From Nocardia blacklockiae (GTDB lineage: Bacteria; Actinomycetota; Actinomycetes; Mycobacteriales; Mycobacteriaceae): a stretch of DNA of 64,000 bases. Each line of letters opens with the position of its first letter. Position 1 is the stretch's first letter. Both the position numbers and the translations under genes were made by a program. Location: NCBI RefSeq assembly GCF_015477355.1, contig NZ_JADLRJ010000001.1, positions 1,240,001 to 1,304,000 of the forward strand, written 5' to 3'. The notes beneath the pieces were generated by a model. It searched no databases, was not told where the DNA came from, and saw only the letters and a list, made by a program, of their open reading frames with translations. This document shows positions 51,793 to 60,611 of the stretch, in pieces.

Positions 51793-52764
51793 GTGGACCA
51801 GCCTGACCTGACGGTCGAGACGTCGACGACCCACAGCGTCGAAGCGGGCGAACGCGCCGAGTACTGGGCGGAGCTCATCACGTCGTATCACCGGCGGATG
51901 TCCTTCGAGTTTCCCGGCGGCAGCGATTTCCACGGCCGCACGAAGCTGTGCCGCACCGGCAAGTACCAGCTGGTGGGCTGGAAGTCCGACGGCGTCGGCT
52001 ACGTCCGGACGCCCAGGCACGTCCGCGCCGACAGCGACGACGACTTCCGGCTGCTGCTCACCTTCGCCGGGCGCACCGAGCTGTGGGACGACGAAGGCAG
52101 GGCGCAGCTGCCGAGCGGCTCGGGCTGCCTGGTGACCCTCGACGAGCCGTTCGGTTTCCAGCTCGGGCAGGGCAGTCGCGGTGTGCTGATGACGATTCCG
52201 CGACACGAGATCGCGCACCGCCTCGACGTGGCGGATTCGCTGACGGCGCGCCCGATCGATCTGTCGTCCGGGCTGGGCCGCGTCGTGAGCACCATGCTCA
52301 CCGGCCTGCTCGACGAGAGCGACGCGCTCGACGGCTACCAGTTCGACACCGCTGCCGCGCACATCGTGGACCTGCTCTGCATGCACGCCCAGGCCCGGCA
52401 GTCGGCCGCCGCCGATCAGCTCGACAAGCTGGACCTGGCGATCCGCCGCTACGTCCGCGCGCACGCCACCGATCCCGACCTCTCCGGCGCCACCATCGCC
52501 CGCGCGCTCGGCTGGTCGGTCCGCCAGATCCAGCTCGCCCTGCGGCGTTCGGGCACCACGCCGCGGGAGTTGATCCGCGAGGAGCGCCTGCACCTGGCGA
52601 ACATCCGCATGCGCGATCCGGCGCTGCGGCACCGGAGCATCGCCTCGATCGCGTCCGGGCTGGGATTCGGTTCGGCGAGCGCGTTCAGCACGCTGTTCCG
52701 GCAGCGCTTCGGCGTTACACCGCGCGACGCCCGCCACGCGGCGTTGCCGACCGGTGAACGCTGA
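51793..52764 (+). CDS. AraC-family transcriptional regulator
   Basis: This 323-residue regulator has an AraC-binding-like N-terminal domain (about residues 15-190) with ELWDDEGRAQLPSGSGCLVT. The C-terminal double HTH lies at about 220-315 (DPDLSGATIARALGWSVRQI, then SIASIASGLGFGSASAFSTL, FRQRFGVTPRDAR). The start is GTG at 51793. It precedes an MFS exporter and an ATP-grasp gene on the same strand, and two tandem operator-like repeats lie between them, so it probably activates or represses that operon. Confidence 0.87.
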   Translation: MDQPDLTVETSTTHSVEAGERAEYWAELITSYHRRMSFEFPGGSDFHGRTKLCRTGKYQLVGWKSDGVGYVRTPRHVRADSDDDFRLLLTFAGRTELWDDEGRAQLPSGSGCLVTLDEPFGFQLGQGSRGVLMTIPRHEIAHRLDVADSLTARPIDLSSGLGRVVSTMLTGLLDESDALDGYQFDTAAAHIVDLLCMHAQARQSAAADQLDKLDLAIRRYVRAHATDPDLSGATIARALGWSVRQIQLALRRSGTTPRELIREERLHLANIRMRDPALRHRSIASIASGLGFGSASAFSTLFRQRFGVTPRDARHAALPTGER

Positions 52765-52860
52765 CGACACCTTCGGTTAACGCCACGAAAACCACTGCGG
52801 CGCCGGGCATGTCGAGCTTCCCTCGGCCGGGGACACCGGCGCGGCACAGCCGCGGAACTC

Positions 52861-52896
52861 TGCGCGTGCGAGCAAGTTCGGTGCGCGTACGCGCAA
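52861..52896 (+). promoter_or_regulatory. Tandem operator-like repeats before the MFS gene
   Basis: TGCGCGTGCGAGCAA (52861-52875) and TGCGCGTACGCGCAA (52882-52896) differ at two positions and start 21 bp apart, two helical turns. The second contains a perfect 14-bp palindrome. Direct repeats in phase on one DNA face are typical AraC-family sites. They lie 83-118 bp before the MFS start, inside the 214-bp gap 52765-52978. Confidence 0.65.
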
Positions 52897-52978
52897 CTGG
52901 CGCCGCGCACCGGCGACTACCGTCCGCAGTGCCCACCGATATGGCGGCGTACCACGGTGGATCGCGAGGAGGATCAAG

Positions 52979-54229
52979 GTGCGCGAAGCTCTCGCCACGA
53001 ACGGCGCGACGACCGGACCGGATTTCCGGCGCCCGCTCGCGGCATTTCCCGCGGAAGTGTGGATCGTTTCCGTCACGACATTTCTCAGCCGATCGGTGGG
53101 ATTTCTCGCGCTGTTCGCCACGGTGTTCTACCGATCGATCGGATTGAGCGCGTCCGCGCTGTCGCTGGCCTTGTTCGCGGCCGGGTTCGCGGGCGTCCTC
53201 GGCTCGCTGGCCGGCGGGTGGTGCGCCGCCCGGTTCGGCTCGACGGACGTGCTGATCGCCGGATCCGTGCTGAACGTGCCGCTGCTGTCGGCGCTGGGAG
53301 TGATGTCGGCGCAACCGATCTGGGCGATCGTGCTGGCCTCGCTGAGCGTGGCGGTGACGCAGTCGTTCGCGGGTCCGGCGGCGGCCCTGGTCACCGGTTC
53401 GGCCTATCGGGGCAGCACCGTGACGGTGGTCGCCTTCCACCGGATCTTCCTCAGCAGCGGCGTCACGGTCGCGCCGATCCTGGTCGCGCTGGTCGGCGAG
53501 AACAATTTCCCGGTGCTGTTCTTCCTGTCCGCGCTCGGTTCGCTGCTGACCTCGGCGCTGCTGCTCGGTGAGCGCGCCCGGCTGCGCGCCGCCGAGGCAC
53601 ACGCGGCCGCCCGGGAACCCGCGCCGGAATTCGGGATCGCCGGGACGGCCGTCGCCTACGGCTTCTCCCCCGCGGCGCGCGTGTGGGCCGTGATCGTCGT
53701 ATTCGGCACGGCGATGGCGATCTACGCCCAGAGCATGAGCGGCATCCCGCTGTCGGTCGACCGGATATCGGGCGGCGCGCGGCTGTACGGGATTCTGATC
53801 GCGGTGAACGCGTTGTTCATCATCGCCTTCGAGCTGCCGCTCAGCCTGCTGACCTCGCGGCTGCGCTGGAATTACGCGCTCGGGCTCGGAATTTTCGTCA
53901 CGGGCGCGGGCCTGGCCGTCTGCGGATTCGGAACCAGTTGGACCGTCTGCATTTTCGGTTTCGTGCTGTTCTCGCTGGGCGAGGCGATCTTCATTCCGCA
54001 GGCGAGCGCGGCGATCGCGAAACTCGCCACCCATTCGGACAACCCGAGATATCAAGGGTATCTGTCGGCGGCCCAGTCGATCGGGTTCGCGGTCGGGCCG
54101 GGCATCGGCGCCTTCGGGGTGCTGCACGATCTGTCGCTGTACTGGGCGCTGGTGGCCCAGATCTCGTTGGTCGCGGGGGCGGTAGCGGTGCTGGCGGGGG
54201 TCGAAAGGAACGGACGTCGTGTCGGATAA
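52979..54229 (+). CDS. MFS transporter
   Basis: This 416-residue membrane protein has about twelve hydrophobic spans in two halves joined by a charged loop (LGERARLRAAEAHAAAREPA). The loop after span 2 has GGWCAARFGSTDVL, the usual MFS motif A position. It resembles proton-coupled exporters of drugs or peptides. The GTG at 52979 follows GAGGATCAAG. The next gene (ATP-grasp ligase) starts within its last codons, so the two are translationally coupled. This suggests that it exports the ligase product, as BacE does for bacilysin. Confidence 0.85.
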   Translation: MREALATNGATTGPDFRRPLAAFPAEVWIVSVTTFLSRSVGFLALFATVFYRSIGLSASALSLALFAAGFAGVLGSLAGGWCAARFGSTDVLIAGSVLNVPLLSALGVMSAQPIWAIVLASLSVAVTQSFAGPAAALVTGSAYRGSTVTVVAFHRIFLSSGVTVAPILVALVGENNFPVLFFLSALGSLLTSALLLGERARLRAAEAHAAAREPAPEFGIAGTAVAYGFSPAARVWAVIVVFGTAMAIYAQSMSGIPLSVDRISGGARLYGILIAVNALFIIAFELPLSLLTSRLRWNYALGLGIFVTGAGLAVCGFGTSWTVCIFGFVLFSLGEAIFIPQASAAIAKLATHSDNPRYQGYLSAAQSIGFAVGPGIGAFGVLHDLSLYWALVAQISLVAGAVAVLAGVERNGRRVG

Positions 54230-55490
54230 GTCGGTCTTGGTGGTGGATCCCGTCAGTTCGGGAAAAATGTACGCCGCCGGCCTCGCGGAATACGGGATCG
54301 AGACGATCCTGCTGGATACCGACCGCGCGCTGGTGTCGGGTTTCCGCACCGGGCCCACGCCCGGCGCGGTGAATTTCGAGGCGGACCTCGGCGGCTCCTT
54401 CGAGGCGCTGGTCCGGCTGTGCCGGGAGCGGTCGGTGGGTTACGTCGTCGCGGGTTCCGAGCCGGGCGTCGAACTGTGTGATCGGCTGCGCGCCGCGCTG
54501 CCGGGCTGCCCCGGCAACGAACCGGCGCTGCCGATGCGGCGGTGGGACAAGCAGTACATCTTCGAGGCGCTGGCGGCCGCCGGGGTGCCCACCCTGACCA
54601 CCCGGACCGTCGACGCGCGGCGCGATGCCCTTCCGCCGGAAGCGGTTTCGGAGTTGCGCGGCGGCGGCAAGCTGGTGGTCAAACCGGCCCGGGGCGCGGC
54701 CTCGGTGGACGTCCGGCTGGTGGAGACCCCGGAACAGCTGGCCGCGGCCGTCGCCGCGATCACCGGCAGCGCGGGGCTGTTCGGCGCGGACTCGGCCGCG
54801 CTGATCCAGCAGATGTATCCCGCTCCCCGGGTCGAGTACGCCGTGGACACCTTCTCCACCCCGGCCGGGCACGAACTGCTCTGCGTCAGCGTCTACGACA
54901 AATGGGTCTCGGCCGCAGGCGATTTCGTCTACGAGCGCGGCCGGTGGATCGCGCACGACGACCCGGTGGTCGCGGAGCTGACCACGTACGCGCGGCGGGT
55001 GCTCGACGCCCTCGGCATGCGCGTGGGCCCGGCGCACATGGAGATCATGTGCGGCCCGCTGGGCCCGCGCCTGATCGACTTCGGGGCCCGCGCGCACGGC
55101 ATCGGCCACCCCCGCCAGACCCACCTGCTCACCGGCGACTCGCAGATTCATCGCGAATGCGGTTACATCGCAGAGCTTTTCGGGCTGCGTGCGCCGGACG
55201 CGCGGCGCGCACCCGGATACCGGCTGTCGCGCCACGGCGCGCTCGTGCTCCTCAGTATCGATCAACCGTCCCGATACCTCGGCGGGGCGGAGGCCGAGCT
55301 CGAGGGGTTGCCCGGCGTGGTGGAGGTCCGGATGGCGGCCGAGCCCGGGCGGGTGTACCCGGCGACCAAGTCCATGATGGATTCGGTCGCGCTCGGCCTG
55401 GTGTTCGTCGTCGCGGACAGCGCCGACGAACTGGATCTGCGGTGCGCCGACGTGCGCAAGCGCGCCGGGGACTGCTTCCAGCCGGTCTGA
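54219..55490 (+). CDS. ATP-grasp ligase, possible amino-acid ligase
   Basis: This 423-residue ATP-grasp enzyme has an N-terminal domain (SVLVVDPVSSGKMYAAGLAE). The ATP-binding strands are GGGKLVVKPARGAASVDVRL (about residues 148-167) and ALIQQMYPAPRVEYAVDTF. The metal site region is EIMCGPLGPRLIDFGARAHG. Overall architecture fits carboxylate-amine ligases of the BacD/L-amino-acid ligase group, which join two amino acids using ATP. It starts with GTG inside the MFS gene (11-bp overlap). With the AraC gene it forms a compact biosynthesis-export-regulation cassette. The substrate cannot be predicted; roles in carnosine-like or antibiotic dipeptides are possible. Confidence 0.8.
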   Translation: MSDKSVLVVDPVSSGKMYAAGLAEYGIETILLDTDRALVSGFRTGPTPGAVNFEADLGGSFEALVRLCRERSVGYVVAGSEPGVELCDRLRAALPGCPGNEPALPMRRWDKQYIFEALAAAGVPTLTTRTVDARRDALPPEAVSELRGGGKLVVKPARGAASVDVRLVETPEQLAAAVAAITGSAGLFGADSAALIQQMYPAPRVEYAVDTFSTPAGHELLCVSVYDKWVSAAGDFVYERGRWIAHDDPVVAELTTYARRVLDALGMRVGPAHMEIMCGPLGPRLIDFGARAHGIGHPRQTHLLTGDSQIHRECGYIAELFGLRAPDARRAPGYRLSRHGALVLLSIDQPSRYLGGAEAELEGLPGVVEVRMAAEPGRVYPATKSMMDSVALGLVFVVADSADELDLRCADVRKRAGDCFQPV

Positions 55491-55540
55491 GTCGGCGGCG
55501 ATACGCTGGCGTCCGGCCGTAGCGTCCGAGAGGGAGGCAG

Positions 55541-56044
55541 ATGTCCAGCAGCTCCGAGTCCGCGGCGGAACGCTTCGACGCGTTCGTCGCGCACGCCGAT
55601 TACCCGATGCTCGTCGTCACCACCCGTGCCGGGGAGCAGCGCGCGGGCTGCCTGGTCGGGTTCGCCACCCAGAGCAGCATCGCGCCCCGCCGGTTCCTGG
55701 CCTGTGTGTCCAAGGCCAACCACACGCACCGGATCGCCACCGGCGCAACGCATCTCGCGGTGCATCTGACCGACCGGCGGCATCCGGAGCTGGCGCGGCT
55801 GTTCGGCACGCGGACCGGTGACGACATCGACAAGTTCGCGCGGTGCGACTGGGACGAGGGCCCGCACGGCCTGCCCATCCTGCGCGCCGCCGCGAACTGG
55901 TTCACCGGCGCGATCGTCGAACGACACGACCTCGGCGACCACACCGGGTTCCTGCTCGACCCCGACGCCGCCGCGGATGCGGGCGCGGCGGATCCGCTCC
56001 GCTTCACCGACGTCGCCGATCTGCGCCCCGGTCACGACGCCTGA
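55541..56044 (+). CDS. Flavin reductase-like FMN-binding protein
   Basis: This 167-residue split-barrel protein is of the flavin reductase family: YPMLVVTTRAGEQRAGCLVG, then PRRFLACVSKANHTHRI and a late GAIVERHDLGDHTGFLLDP. It would bind FMN and use NAD(P)H, or act as a small oxidoreductase. The ATG follows GAGGGAGGCAG, 50 bp after the ATP-grasp gene, so it may be the third gene of that operon. Its 3' end overlaps the convergent TetR gene by 41 bp. Confidence 0.8.
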   Translation: MSSSSESAAERFDAFVAHADYPMLVVTTRAGEQRAGCLVGFATQSSIAPRRFLACVSKANHTHRIATGATHLAVHLTDRRHPELARLFGTRTGDDIDKFARCDWDEGPHGLPILRAAANWFTGAIVERHDLGDHTGFLLDPDAAADAGAADPLRFTDVADLRPGHDA

Positions 56045-56633
56045 GCGCGTCGGCGAGCAAGGCTTGCGCCGTGTCGCGCAGGGTGTCGGCGGCCTCGGCG
56101 CGGTCGAGTCCCGCGACATCGACGAGCCAGACGAACGATTCGATGCCGGTGGCCGAGCGGATGACGACGGCGAGCCGGTGCACGTCGATATCGGGGCGGG
56201 ACTCGCGCAATGGCGCGAGAGCCTCTTCGATCCACCCGATCGCCCGGCCGCGCCGCAGCAGCGAGGGGTCACCCGCACCGGGTTCCAGGGACAGCCGCAG
56301 GGACGTGCGCAGTTCCGGTTCCCACTCGCGGGTGATCCGCACGCATTCGCGCATGACCAGGTCGAGGCGCTCGCGCGGATCGGCGGGCGCCGGATCGGGC
56401 AGCAGACCGGCGCGGTCGATCTCCGGACGCACCGCCGCCAGCAGCGCGCGCTGGTTGGGAAAGTAGCGGTAGGCGGTGGTCCGGGAGATGTCGGCGGCCT
56501 GGGCCGCCTCTTCGACGGTCGGAATCGTGCCCTGCGCCAACAGCTCTCGGGTGGCTGTCACCAGCGCGGTGCGGGTGCGGGCCTTCTGATTGCGGCGTCC
56601 GGTCGACTCATATGGCACCTCCATGCCCATCAT
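56004..56633 (-). CDS. TetR-family transcriptional regulator
   Basis: This protein of about 209 residues has an N-terminal HTH (ARTRTALVTATRELLAQGTI, then TVEEAAQAADISRTTAYRYF) and a helical C-terminal domain. It is divergent from a small cupin-type gene; 35 bp separate the starts, and near-palindromic sequence (CCATG-cccat-CATGG at 56621-56635) overlaps its start, consistent with autoregulation. Start codons at 56633, 56630 and 56624 are possible; none has a good ribosome-binding site, so the transcript may be leaderless. Confidence 0.82.
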   Translation of the reverse strand: MMGMEVPYESTGRRNQKARTRTALVTATRELLAQGTIPTVEEAAQAADISRTTAYRYFPNQRALLAAVRPEIDRAGLLPDPAPADPRERLDLVMRECVRITREWEPELRTSLRLSLEPGAGDPSLLRRGRAIGWIEEALAPLRESRPDIDVHRLAVVIRSATGIESFVWLVDVAGLDRAEAADTLRDTAQALLADALRRRDRGADRRRR

Positions 56634-56668
56634 GGTACTTTGGTCCCATATAACTCGCGGAGGCCGCT

Positions 56669-57010
56669 ATGAGCACCGATCCCACCGTCGTCGATCCCGA
56701 TCTGTACCGGGTGATCCTCGAGAACGACCGCGTTCGCGTCCTGGAGTATCGGGACAAACCGGGCGACAAGACGCGGCCGCACCACCATCCCGACAGCGTG
56801 CTGTGCCCGCTGAGCTCGTTCCGCCGCCGCATCAGCGCGGGCGGACAGCAGGTCGAGGTCACGCTCGCCGCGGGCGAGGCACGGTGGGTGGGCGCGCAGG
56901 AGCACTCGGGCGAGAACATCGGCGACACCGAAACGCACGCCCTGTTCATCGAGCTCAAGGAACCGCCTGCCGGGCAGGGCACCGCGGCCCTCGGTCCCAC
57001 GACGCATTGA
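56669..57010 (+). CDS. Small cupin-type protein
   Basis: This 113-residue single cupin has PHHHPDSVLCPLSSFRRRIS (metal-binding His cluster, near residues 37-56), GEARWVGAQEHSGENIGDTE and a final strand ALFIELKEP. Such proteins are common in actinobacteria and have no known reaction. The ATG follows GCGGAGGCCGCT. It is divergent from, and likely controlled by, the TetR protein. It is convergent with the carotenoid operon. Confidence 0.75.
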   Translation: MSTDPTVVDPDLYRVILENDRVRVLEYRDKPGDKTRPHHHPDSVLCPLSSFRRRISAGGQQVEVTLAAGEARWVGAQEHSGENIGDTETHALFIELKEPPAGQGTAALGPTTH

Positions 57011-57016
57011 GCACCG

Positions 57017-57035
57017 GCCCCAATCCGGTTGGGGC
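57017..57035. terminator. Terminator between cupin gene and crt operon
   Basis: A 7-bp perfect stem, GCCCCAA-tccgg-TTGGGGC, lies in the 57-bp gap between the convergent cupin and carotenoid genes and can serve both strands. Confidence 0.6.
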
Positions 57036-57067
57036 ACTGTGGCTCCGGGTGATGTGTTCCGGCTGCG

Positions 57068-58111
57068 TTAACGTGCGGACGGACCGCTTCCGTCGCCGTC
57101 GCGGAACGCTTGCTCCGGTTCGGCGCGCAAGTGGTAGCGGCGTTCGGCGTAGACCAGGTCGTCGCGCCACAGGCGGGCGGCGGTGTGGCGCATGAGAGGG
57201 CGCAGCAGGGGTGCTACGCGGCGGGCGGCGCGGAATCCCGGGCGGGGCGAGTCGGCGACAACCGCTTCGATGATGCGGGTGCGAGGTCGTCCGTCGAGGC
57301 CGAATCCCACAGGGGTGGCGTGGGTTTCGACGACGCTGCCCGCGCCCTCCCCCGCGACGATGCGCATGACGATGGTGCGCGGGTCGGGACAGGTGAATTC
57401 GGCTTCCACGGGCACGCCCAGGCGCTTGGTGACGCGGAAGGTGACGGCCACGAGGAACCGGTGATCGTTGTGCGCCGCAGGGGTTTCGGTGACGTCGAGC
57501 CGGGTGAAGGAGTACGGGTGGAACCACGCGCCGTGCCACGGGTCTAGCCGGTTGGCGATGACGTCGGCGGGTTCGCACACGCCGGTCAGCTCGGCCACCG
57601 CGTGCACCCTGGTCTCGGCCGGGCGCTCGGCGAGAATCGGTGCGTCGGTGGGGGTTTCGCCGCCGACGGCGTCCAAGCGCACCCAGACCAGCACGCCGTC
57701 GTCGTAGCACGGGAACGGCTGCCAGCGGGGCGTGCGGCACCCGTCGAGGCGCAGCCCGTGCCAGCGGCACACCAGCGCGCCGTCGCGCACCCGCGCGGTG
57801 GCCAGGTCGGCGCCCAGGTGCGGGCACGCGCCGGGCCCGGCGCGCAGCGTGCCGCGGGTGTCCCGCCACGCGACGACCTCCACACCCGCGACGGTGGCGC
57901 CGAACGGACGCCCCGCCGTGATGTCGCGGGCGGCGGCGAGGACGTACCAGTTCCCGGACGGGCGGCGCAGCACCGCGGACAGCGCGGCGTCGATCAGGCC
58001 GGGCCGGGCCTGCGCGTAGGTCGGCCGCTGTTCGGACCAGGTCTGCGGCGAGAACCGTTGCAACGGAATAGATTCCCGCCACCGGGTGGATTTGCGTCGT
58101 GCGGATGTCAC
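57068..58111 (-). CDS. Rieske (DUF5914-type) protein of the carotenoid cluster
   Basis: This 347-residue protein has a Rieske motif C-x-H-x16-C-x2-H (CPHLGADL, then LVCRWHGL, about residues 90-115) and a C-terminal domain with ANRLDPWHGAWFHPYSFTRL. It is of the type commonly found last in actinobacterial crt clusters. It may hydroxylate or otherwise modify the carotenoid end group; this is not established. The GTG start at 58111 overlaps the crtU stop by four bases (GTGA), with GGAGG upstream, so it is translationally coupled. It is the last gene of the operon. Confidence 0.8.
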   Translation of the reverse strand: MTSARRKSTRWRESIPLQRFSPQTWSEQRPTYAQARPGLIDAALSAVLRRPSGNWYVLAAARDITAGRPFGATVAGVEVVAWRDTRGTLRAGPGACPHLGADLATARVRDGALVCRWHGLRLDGCRTPRWQPFPCYDDGVLVWVRLDAVGGETPTDAPILAERPAETRVHAVAELTGVCEPADVIANRLDPWHGAWFHPYSFTRLDVTETPAAHNDHRFLVAVTFRVTKRLGVPVEAEFTCPDPRTIVMRIVAGEGAGSVVETHATPVGFGLDGRPRTRIIEAVVADSPRPGFRAARRVAPLLRPLMRHTAARLWRDDLVYAERRYHLRAEPEQAFRDGDGSGPSAR

Positions 58112-59697
58112 GACTGCCTCCTTCGGTTCGCGAACGTGCGCAGCACTCGGGAGCGCCCTTCGGTCGGCACCGTCTGCAACGGGTGCCCGGCCGCGCCCCA
58201 CCGACTCAGCAGGACGTTGGCCGCGGTCCATCCGGTGGTGGCGGCGCGTTCCATGAGGGCGACCGGCAGATCGATGCGAATGCCGTCCCCGGCGAGGACG
58301 AGGTGCGGGTCGGGGGTGCGGACGCCGGGTCGCCGCGCGAAGTCGCCGGGAGCGAAGCGCGGGCAGTCCTGTTTCCACACCGTCGCCTCGCCGACGATCC
58401 TCGCCCGCGCTGTTTCGGGATAGAGCGCGTGCAGCCGGGCCAGCATCCGCGCCCGCAGGGCCGCGGAGGGCGCGGCGTCGGTCACGGCGTAGGCGTGGAG
58501 TTCGACGACGCTGCCCCCGTGGCGGCGCGCCCACCGCGCGGCCTGTTCTTCGTACCGGTCGAGGACGCTGATGTTGTCGACGGGACTCAGCCCGCCGGTC
58601 GCGACGAACGCGGCGCGCTCGGCGCGCACCGGCCGGTCGAGCCACAGCCGGTGCACCAGAAACGGTGGGGCCGTGGCCAATTCGGCGACACGTGACCGCC
58701 AGGTCGGATCGCCGAGCGACGGTGAGCGCGCGACGATCGCGCGCAGGCCGGGAACGTCGGCGGCCAGCACGACGCCGTCGGCGTCCAGGGTCGCGCCCGT
58801 GGTGTCGTGCAGCCGGAAGCCGCGGGTCTCGTGCCGGTCGATGCCCGCCACGGTGACGCCGGTGTGGACCGTGACGCCGCCCGGCCGGTCCGGGGTGGGC
58901 GGGCCGGTCAGGTGCTCGCGCAGCGGTTCCCACAGCGCGGTGTCGAAGTTGTCGTCGGCGACGTCGAACAGCAGTCCCTCGCTGGAGCCGAGGAAGTAGA
59001 TGTGGAACATGGCGGCGAGTTCGGCGGCGGACATCTGCCGCGGGTGGGCGAAGAAGCTGCGCGAGAACACCTCGAACGCCAGATGCCGTGCGGCGTCGGG
59101 GAATCGGATCCGCCGCAGGAAGGTTTCGGCGTCGCAGTCGTCGAGCCGGGCGTAGATGCCGGGGACCGACACCGCGGCCAGCGGGGCCGCCGCGCGCGCG
59201 TCGATCCGGGCCAGGTCGCGCAGCCGGAAGGTCGGGCTGCGCAGCGCGAACGCGAGCGCGTTCCACGGCGGGGTGCGGGGCAGGTGCCGGAAGGTGTCGC
59301 GCCGGCCCGCGGCGTCGATCAGCGGATAGTCCTCGACCGGTCGCAGGCGGCGCAGGCCGGGATCGCCGCGCGACAACAGCTTTCGCAGGTTGTAGTACTG
59401 CCGGAAGAACGCGTGGAAGCCGCGGTTCATCGCCACGGTGCCGCCGTCGTCGAGGCGCAGACTCCAGCCGCCGACCCGGCCGCCGAGGTAGCGCTCGCGC
59501 TCGATCAGCTCGACCGTGACGCCGCGTTCGGCCAGCCCGGTGGCCGCGGCCAGTCCGGCGATGCCCGCGCCGACCACGGCGACGCGCGGCGACCGGCCCG
59601 CCGCGGTCAGATCGTGGCTGCCGGGGGCGGCGGGGTGCCGGACCCGGCGGGGATCGGTCCCGATCGGCGCCAGGCCGTGGTGGGCGAGGGTGGTCAT
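58108..59697 (-). CDS. crtU: CrtU-type carotene desaturase/methyltransferase
   Basis: This 529-residue FAD-dependent protein has RVAVVGAGIAGLAAATGLAE (about residues 38-57), GGRVGGWSL and AMNRGFHAFFRQYYNLRKLL, features of the CrtU/isorenieratene synthase family. It also has LGSSEGLLFDV and a C-terminal FAD motif HLVLAGDGIRIDLPVALMER. CrtU turns beta-carotene end groups into aromatic rings by desaturation and methyl migration. It begins with ATG overlapping the crtB stop (ATGA). Because the substrate requires a lycopene cyclase, the crtL gene at 12.7 kb is the likely partner. Confidence 0.85.
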   Translation of the reverse strand: MTTLAHHGLAPIGTDPRRVRHPAAPGSHDLTAAGRSPRVAVVGAGIAGLAAATGLAERGVTVELIERERYLGGRVGGWSLRLDDGGTVAMNRGFHAFFRQYYNLRKLLSRGDPGLRRLRPVEDYPLIDAAGRRDTFRHLPRTPPWNALAFALRSPTFRLRDLARIDARAAAPLAAVSVPGIYARLDDCDAETFLRRIRFPDAARHLAFEVFSRSFFAHPRQMSAAELAAMFHIYFLGSSEGLLFDVADDNFDTALWEPLREHLTGPPTPDRPGGVTVHTGVTVAGIDRHETRGFRLHDTTGATLDADGVVLAADVPGLRAIVARSPSLGDPTWRSRVAELATAPPFLVHRLWLDRPVRAERAAFVATGGLSPVDNISVLDRYEEQAARWARRHGGSVVELHAYAVTDAAPSAALRARMLARLHALYPETARARIVGEATVWKQDCPRFAPGDFARRPGVRTPDPHLVLAGDGIRIDLPVALMERAATTGWTAANVLLSRWGAAGHPLQTVPTEGRSRVLRTFANRRRQS

Positions 59698-60611
59698 CGG
59701 CGGGACCGGAGGGTGCGCACGAGGCCGCGGCCGCCCACCACCGCGCGGCGCACGGTGCCGACGCGGGCGCGGTGGGCGAAGACGTCGAAGTCGAGGGCCT
59801 CGATCCGGTCGAGGATTTCCGAGTACAGGGTGAGCGCGGCGGCGACGCACGGACGCGAGCGCGGCGCGAGCAGCGCGATGCCGGCCCGGGCGTAGGCGTA
59901 GATCTCCCGGGTGTGCGCGTGCTGGGCGACCAGGGCGCGGCGGACTCGCAGATCGGTGCGGCGGTGTGCCTGGCACCAGTGCAGCAGGTCGCGGTCGACG
60001 CCGTGGGCGGCCAGTTCGTCGGCGGGCAGGTACACCCGGTCGCGGGTGAGGTCCTCGTTCACGTCGCGCAGGAAGTTCGTGAGCTGGAAGGCCTTCCCGA
60101 GCGCCGCGGCGTACGGGGCGGCCTCCTCGGCCGCGGTCACCGTGCCGAGCACCGGAAGTACTTGCAGCCCGATGACTTCCGCGGAGCCGTACACGTACCG
60201 GTCGAGGCTCGCGCGGTCCGGATAGTCGGTCACGGTGAGGTCCATGCGCATCGAGGTCAGGAACGACTCGAACAGCGGCGCGGGGATGCGGTAGGACCGG
60301 GCGGTGTGCAGTACCGCGGGCAGCACCGGGTCGGCCTCGGCGTCGCCGGCGCGGAAGCGGTCGGCGAGGGCGTCCAGGCGGGCCGCGCGTTCGGCGGCCG
60401 GGCGGGCCGGGTCGATCTCGTCGAGGATGTCGTCGGCGCGGCGCGCGAAGCCGTAGAGCGCGTGGACCGCCGGGCGCTGGTCGGGCGCCAGCAGCCGGGT
60501 GGCGAGGAAGAAGGTCTTGCCGTGCCGGGCGTTGAGGGCCCGGCAGGCGCGGTAGGAGCGGTGCAGGTCGGGATCGGCGGGACTCTCGAGCGCAAAGACG
60601 TTACGCAACAT
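59694..60611 (-). CDS. crtB: Phytoene synthase
   Basis: This 305-residue head-to-head prenyl synthase joins two geranylgeranyl diphosphates to phytoene. First Asp-rich motif: RRADDILDEID (about residues 57-67). Second: NFLRDVNEDLTRDRVYLP (about 168-185). YGSAEVIGLQVLPVLG is also typical. It starts inside the 3' end of crtI (11-bp overlap) and ends overlapping crtU, so it sits in a fully coupled operon. Length is normal. Confidence 0.95.
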   Translation of the reverse strand: MLRNVFALESPADPDLHRSYRACRALNARHGKTFFLATRLLAPDQRPAVHALYGFARRADDILDEIDPARPAAERAARLDALADRFRAGDAEADPVLPAVLHTARSYRIPAPLFESFLTSMRMDLTVTDYPDRASLDRYVYGSAEVIGLQVLPVLGTVTAAEEAAPYAAALGKAFQLTNFLRDVNEDLTRDRVYLPADELAAHGVDRDLLHWCQAHRRTDLRVRRALVAQHAHTREIYAYARAGIALLAPRSRPCVAAALTLYSEILDRIEALDFDVFAHRARVGTVRRAVVGGRGLVRTLRSRR

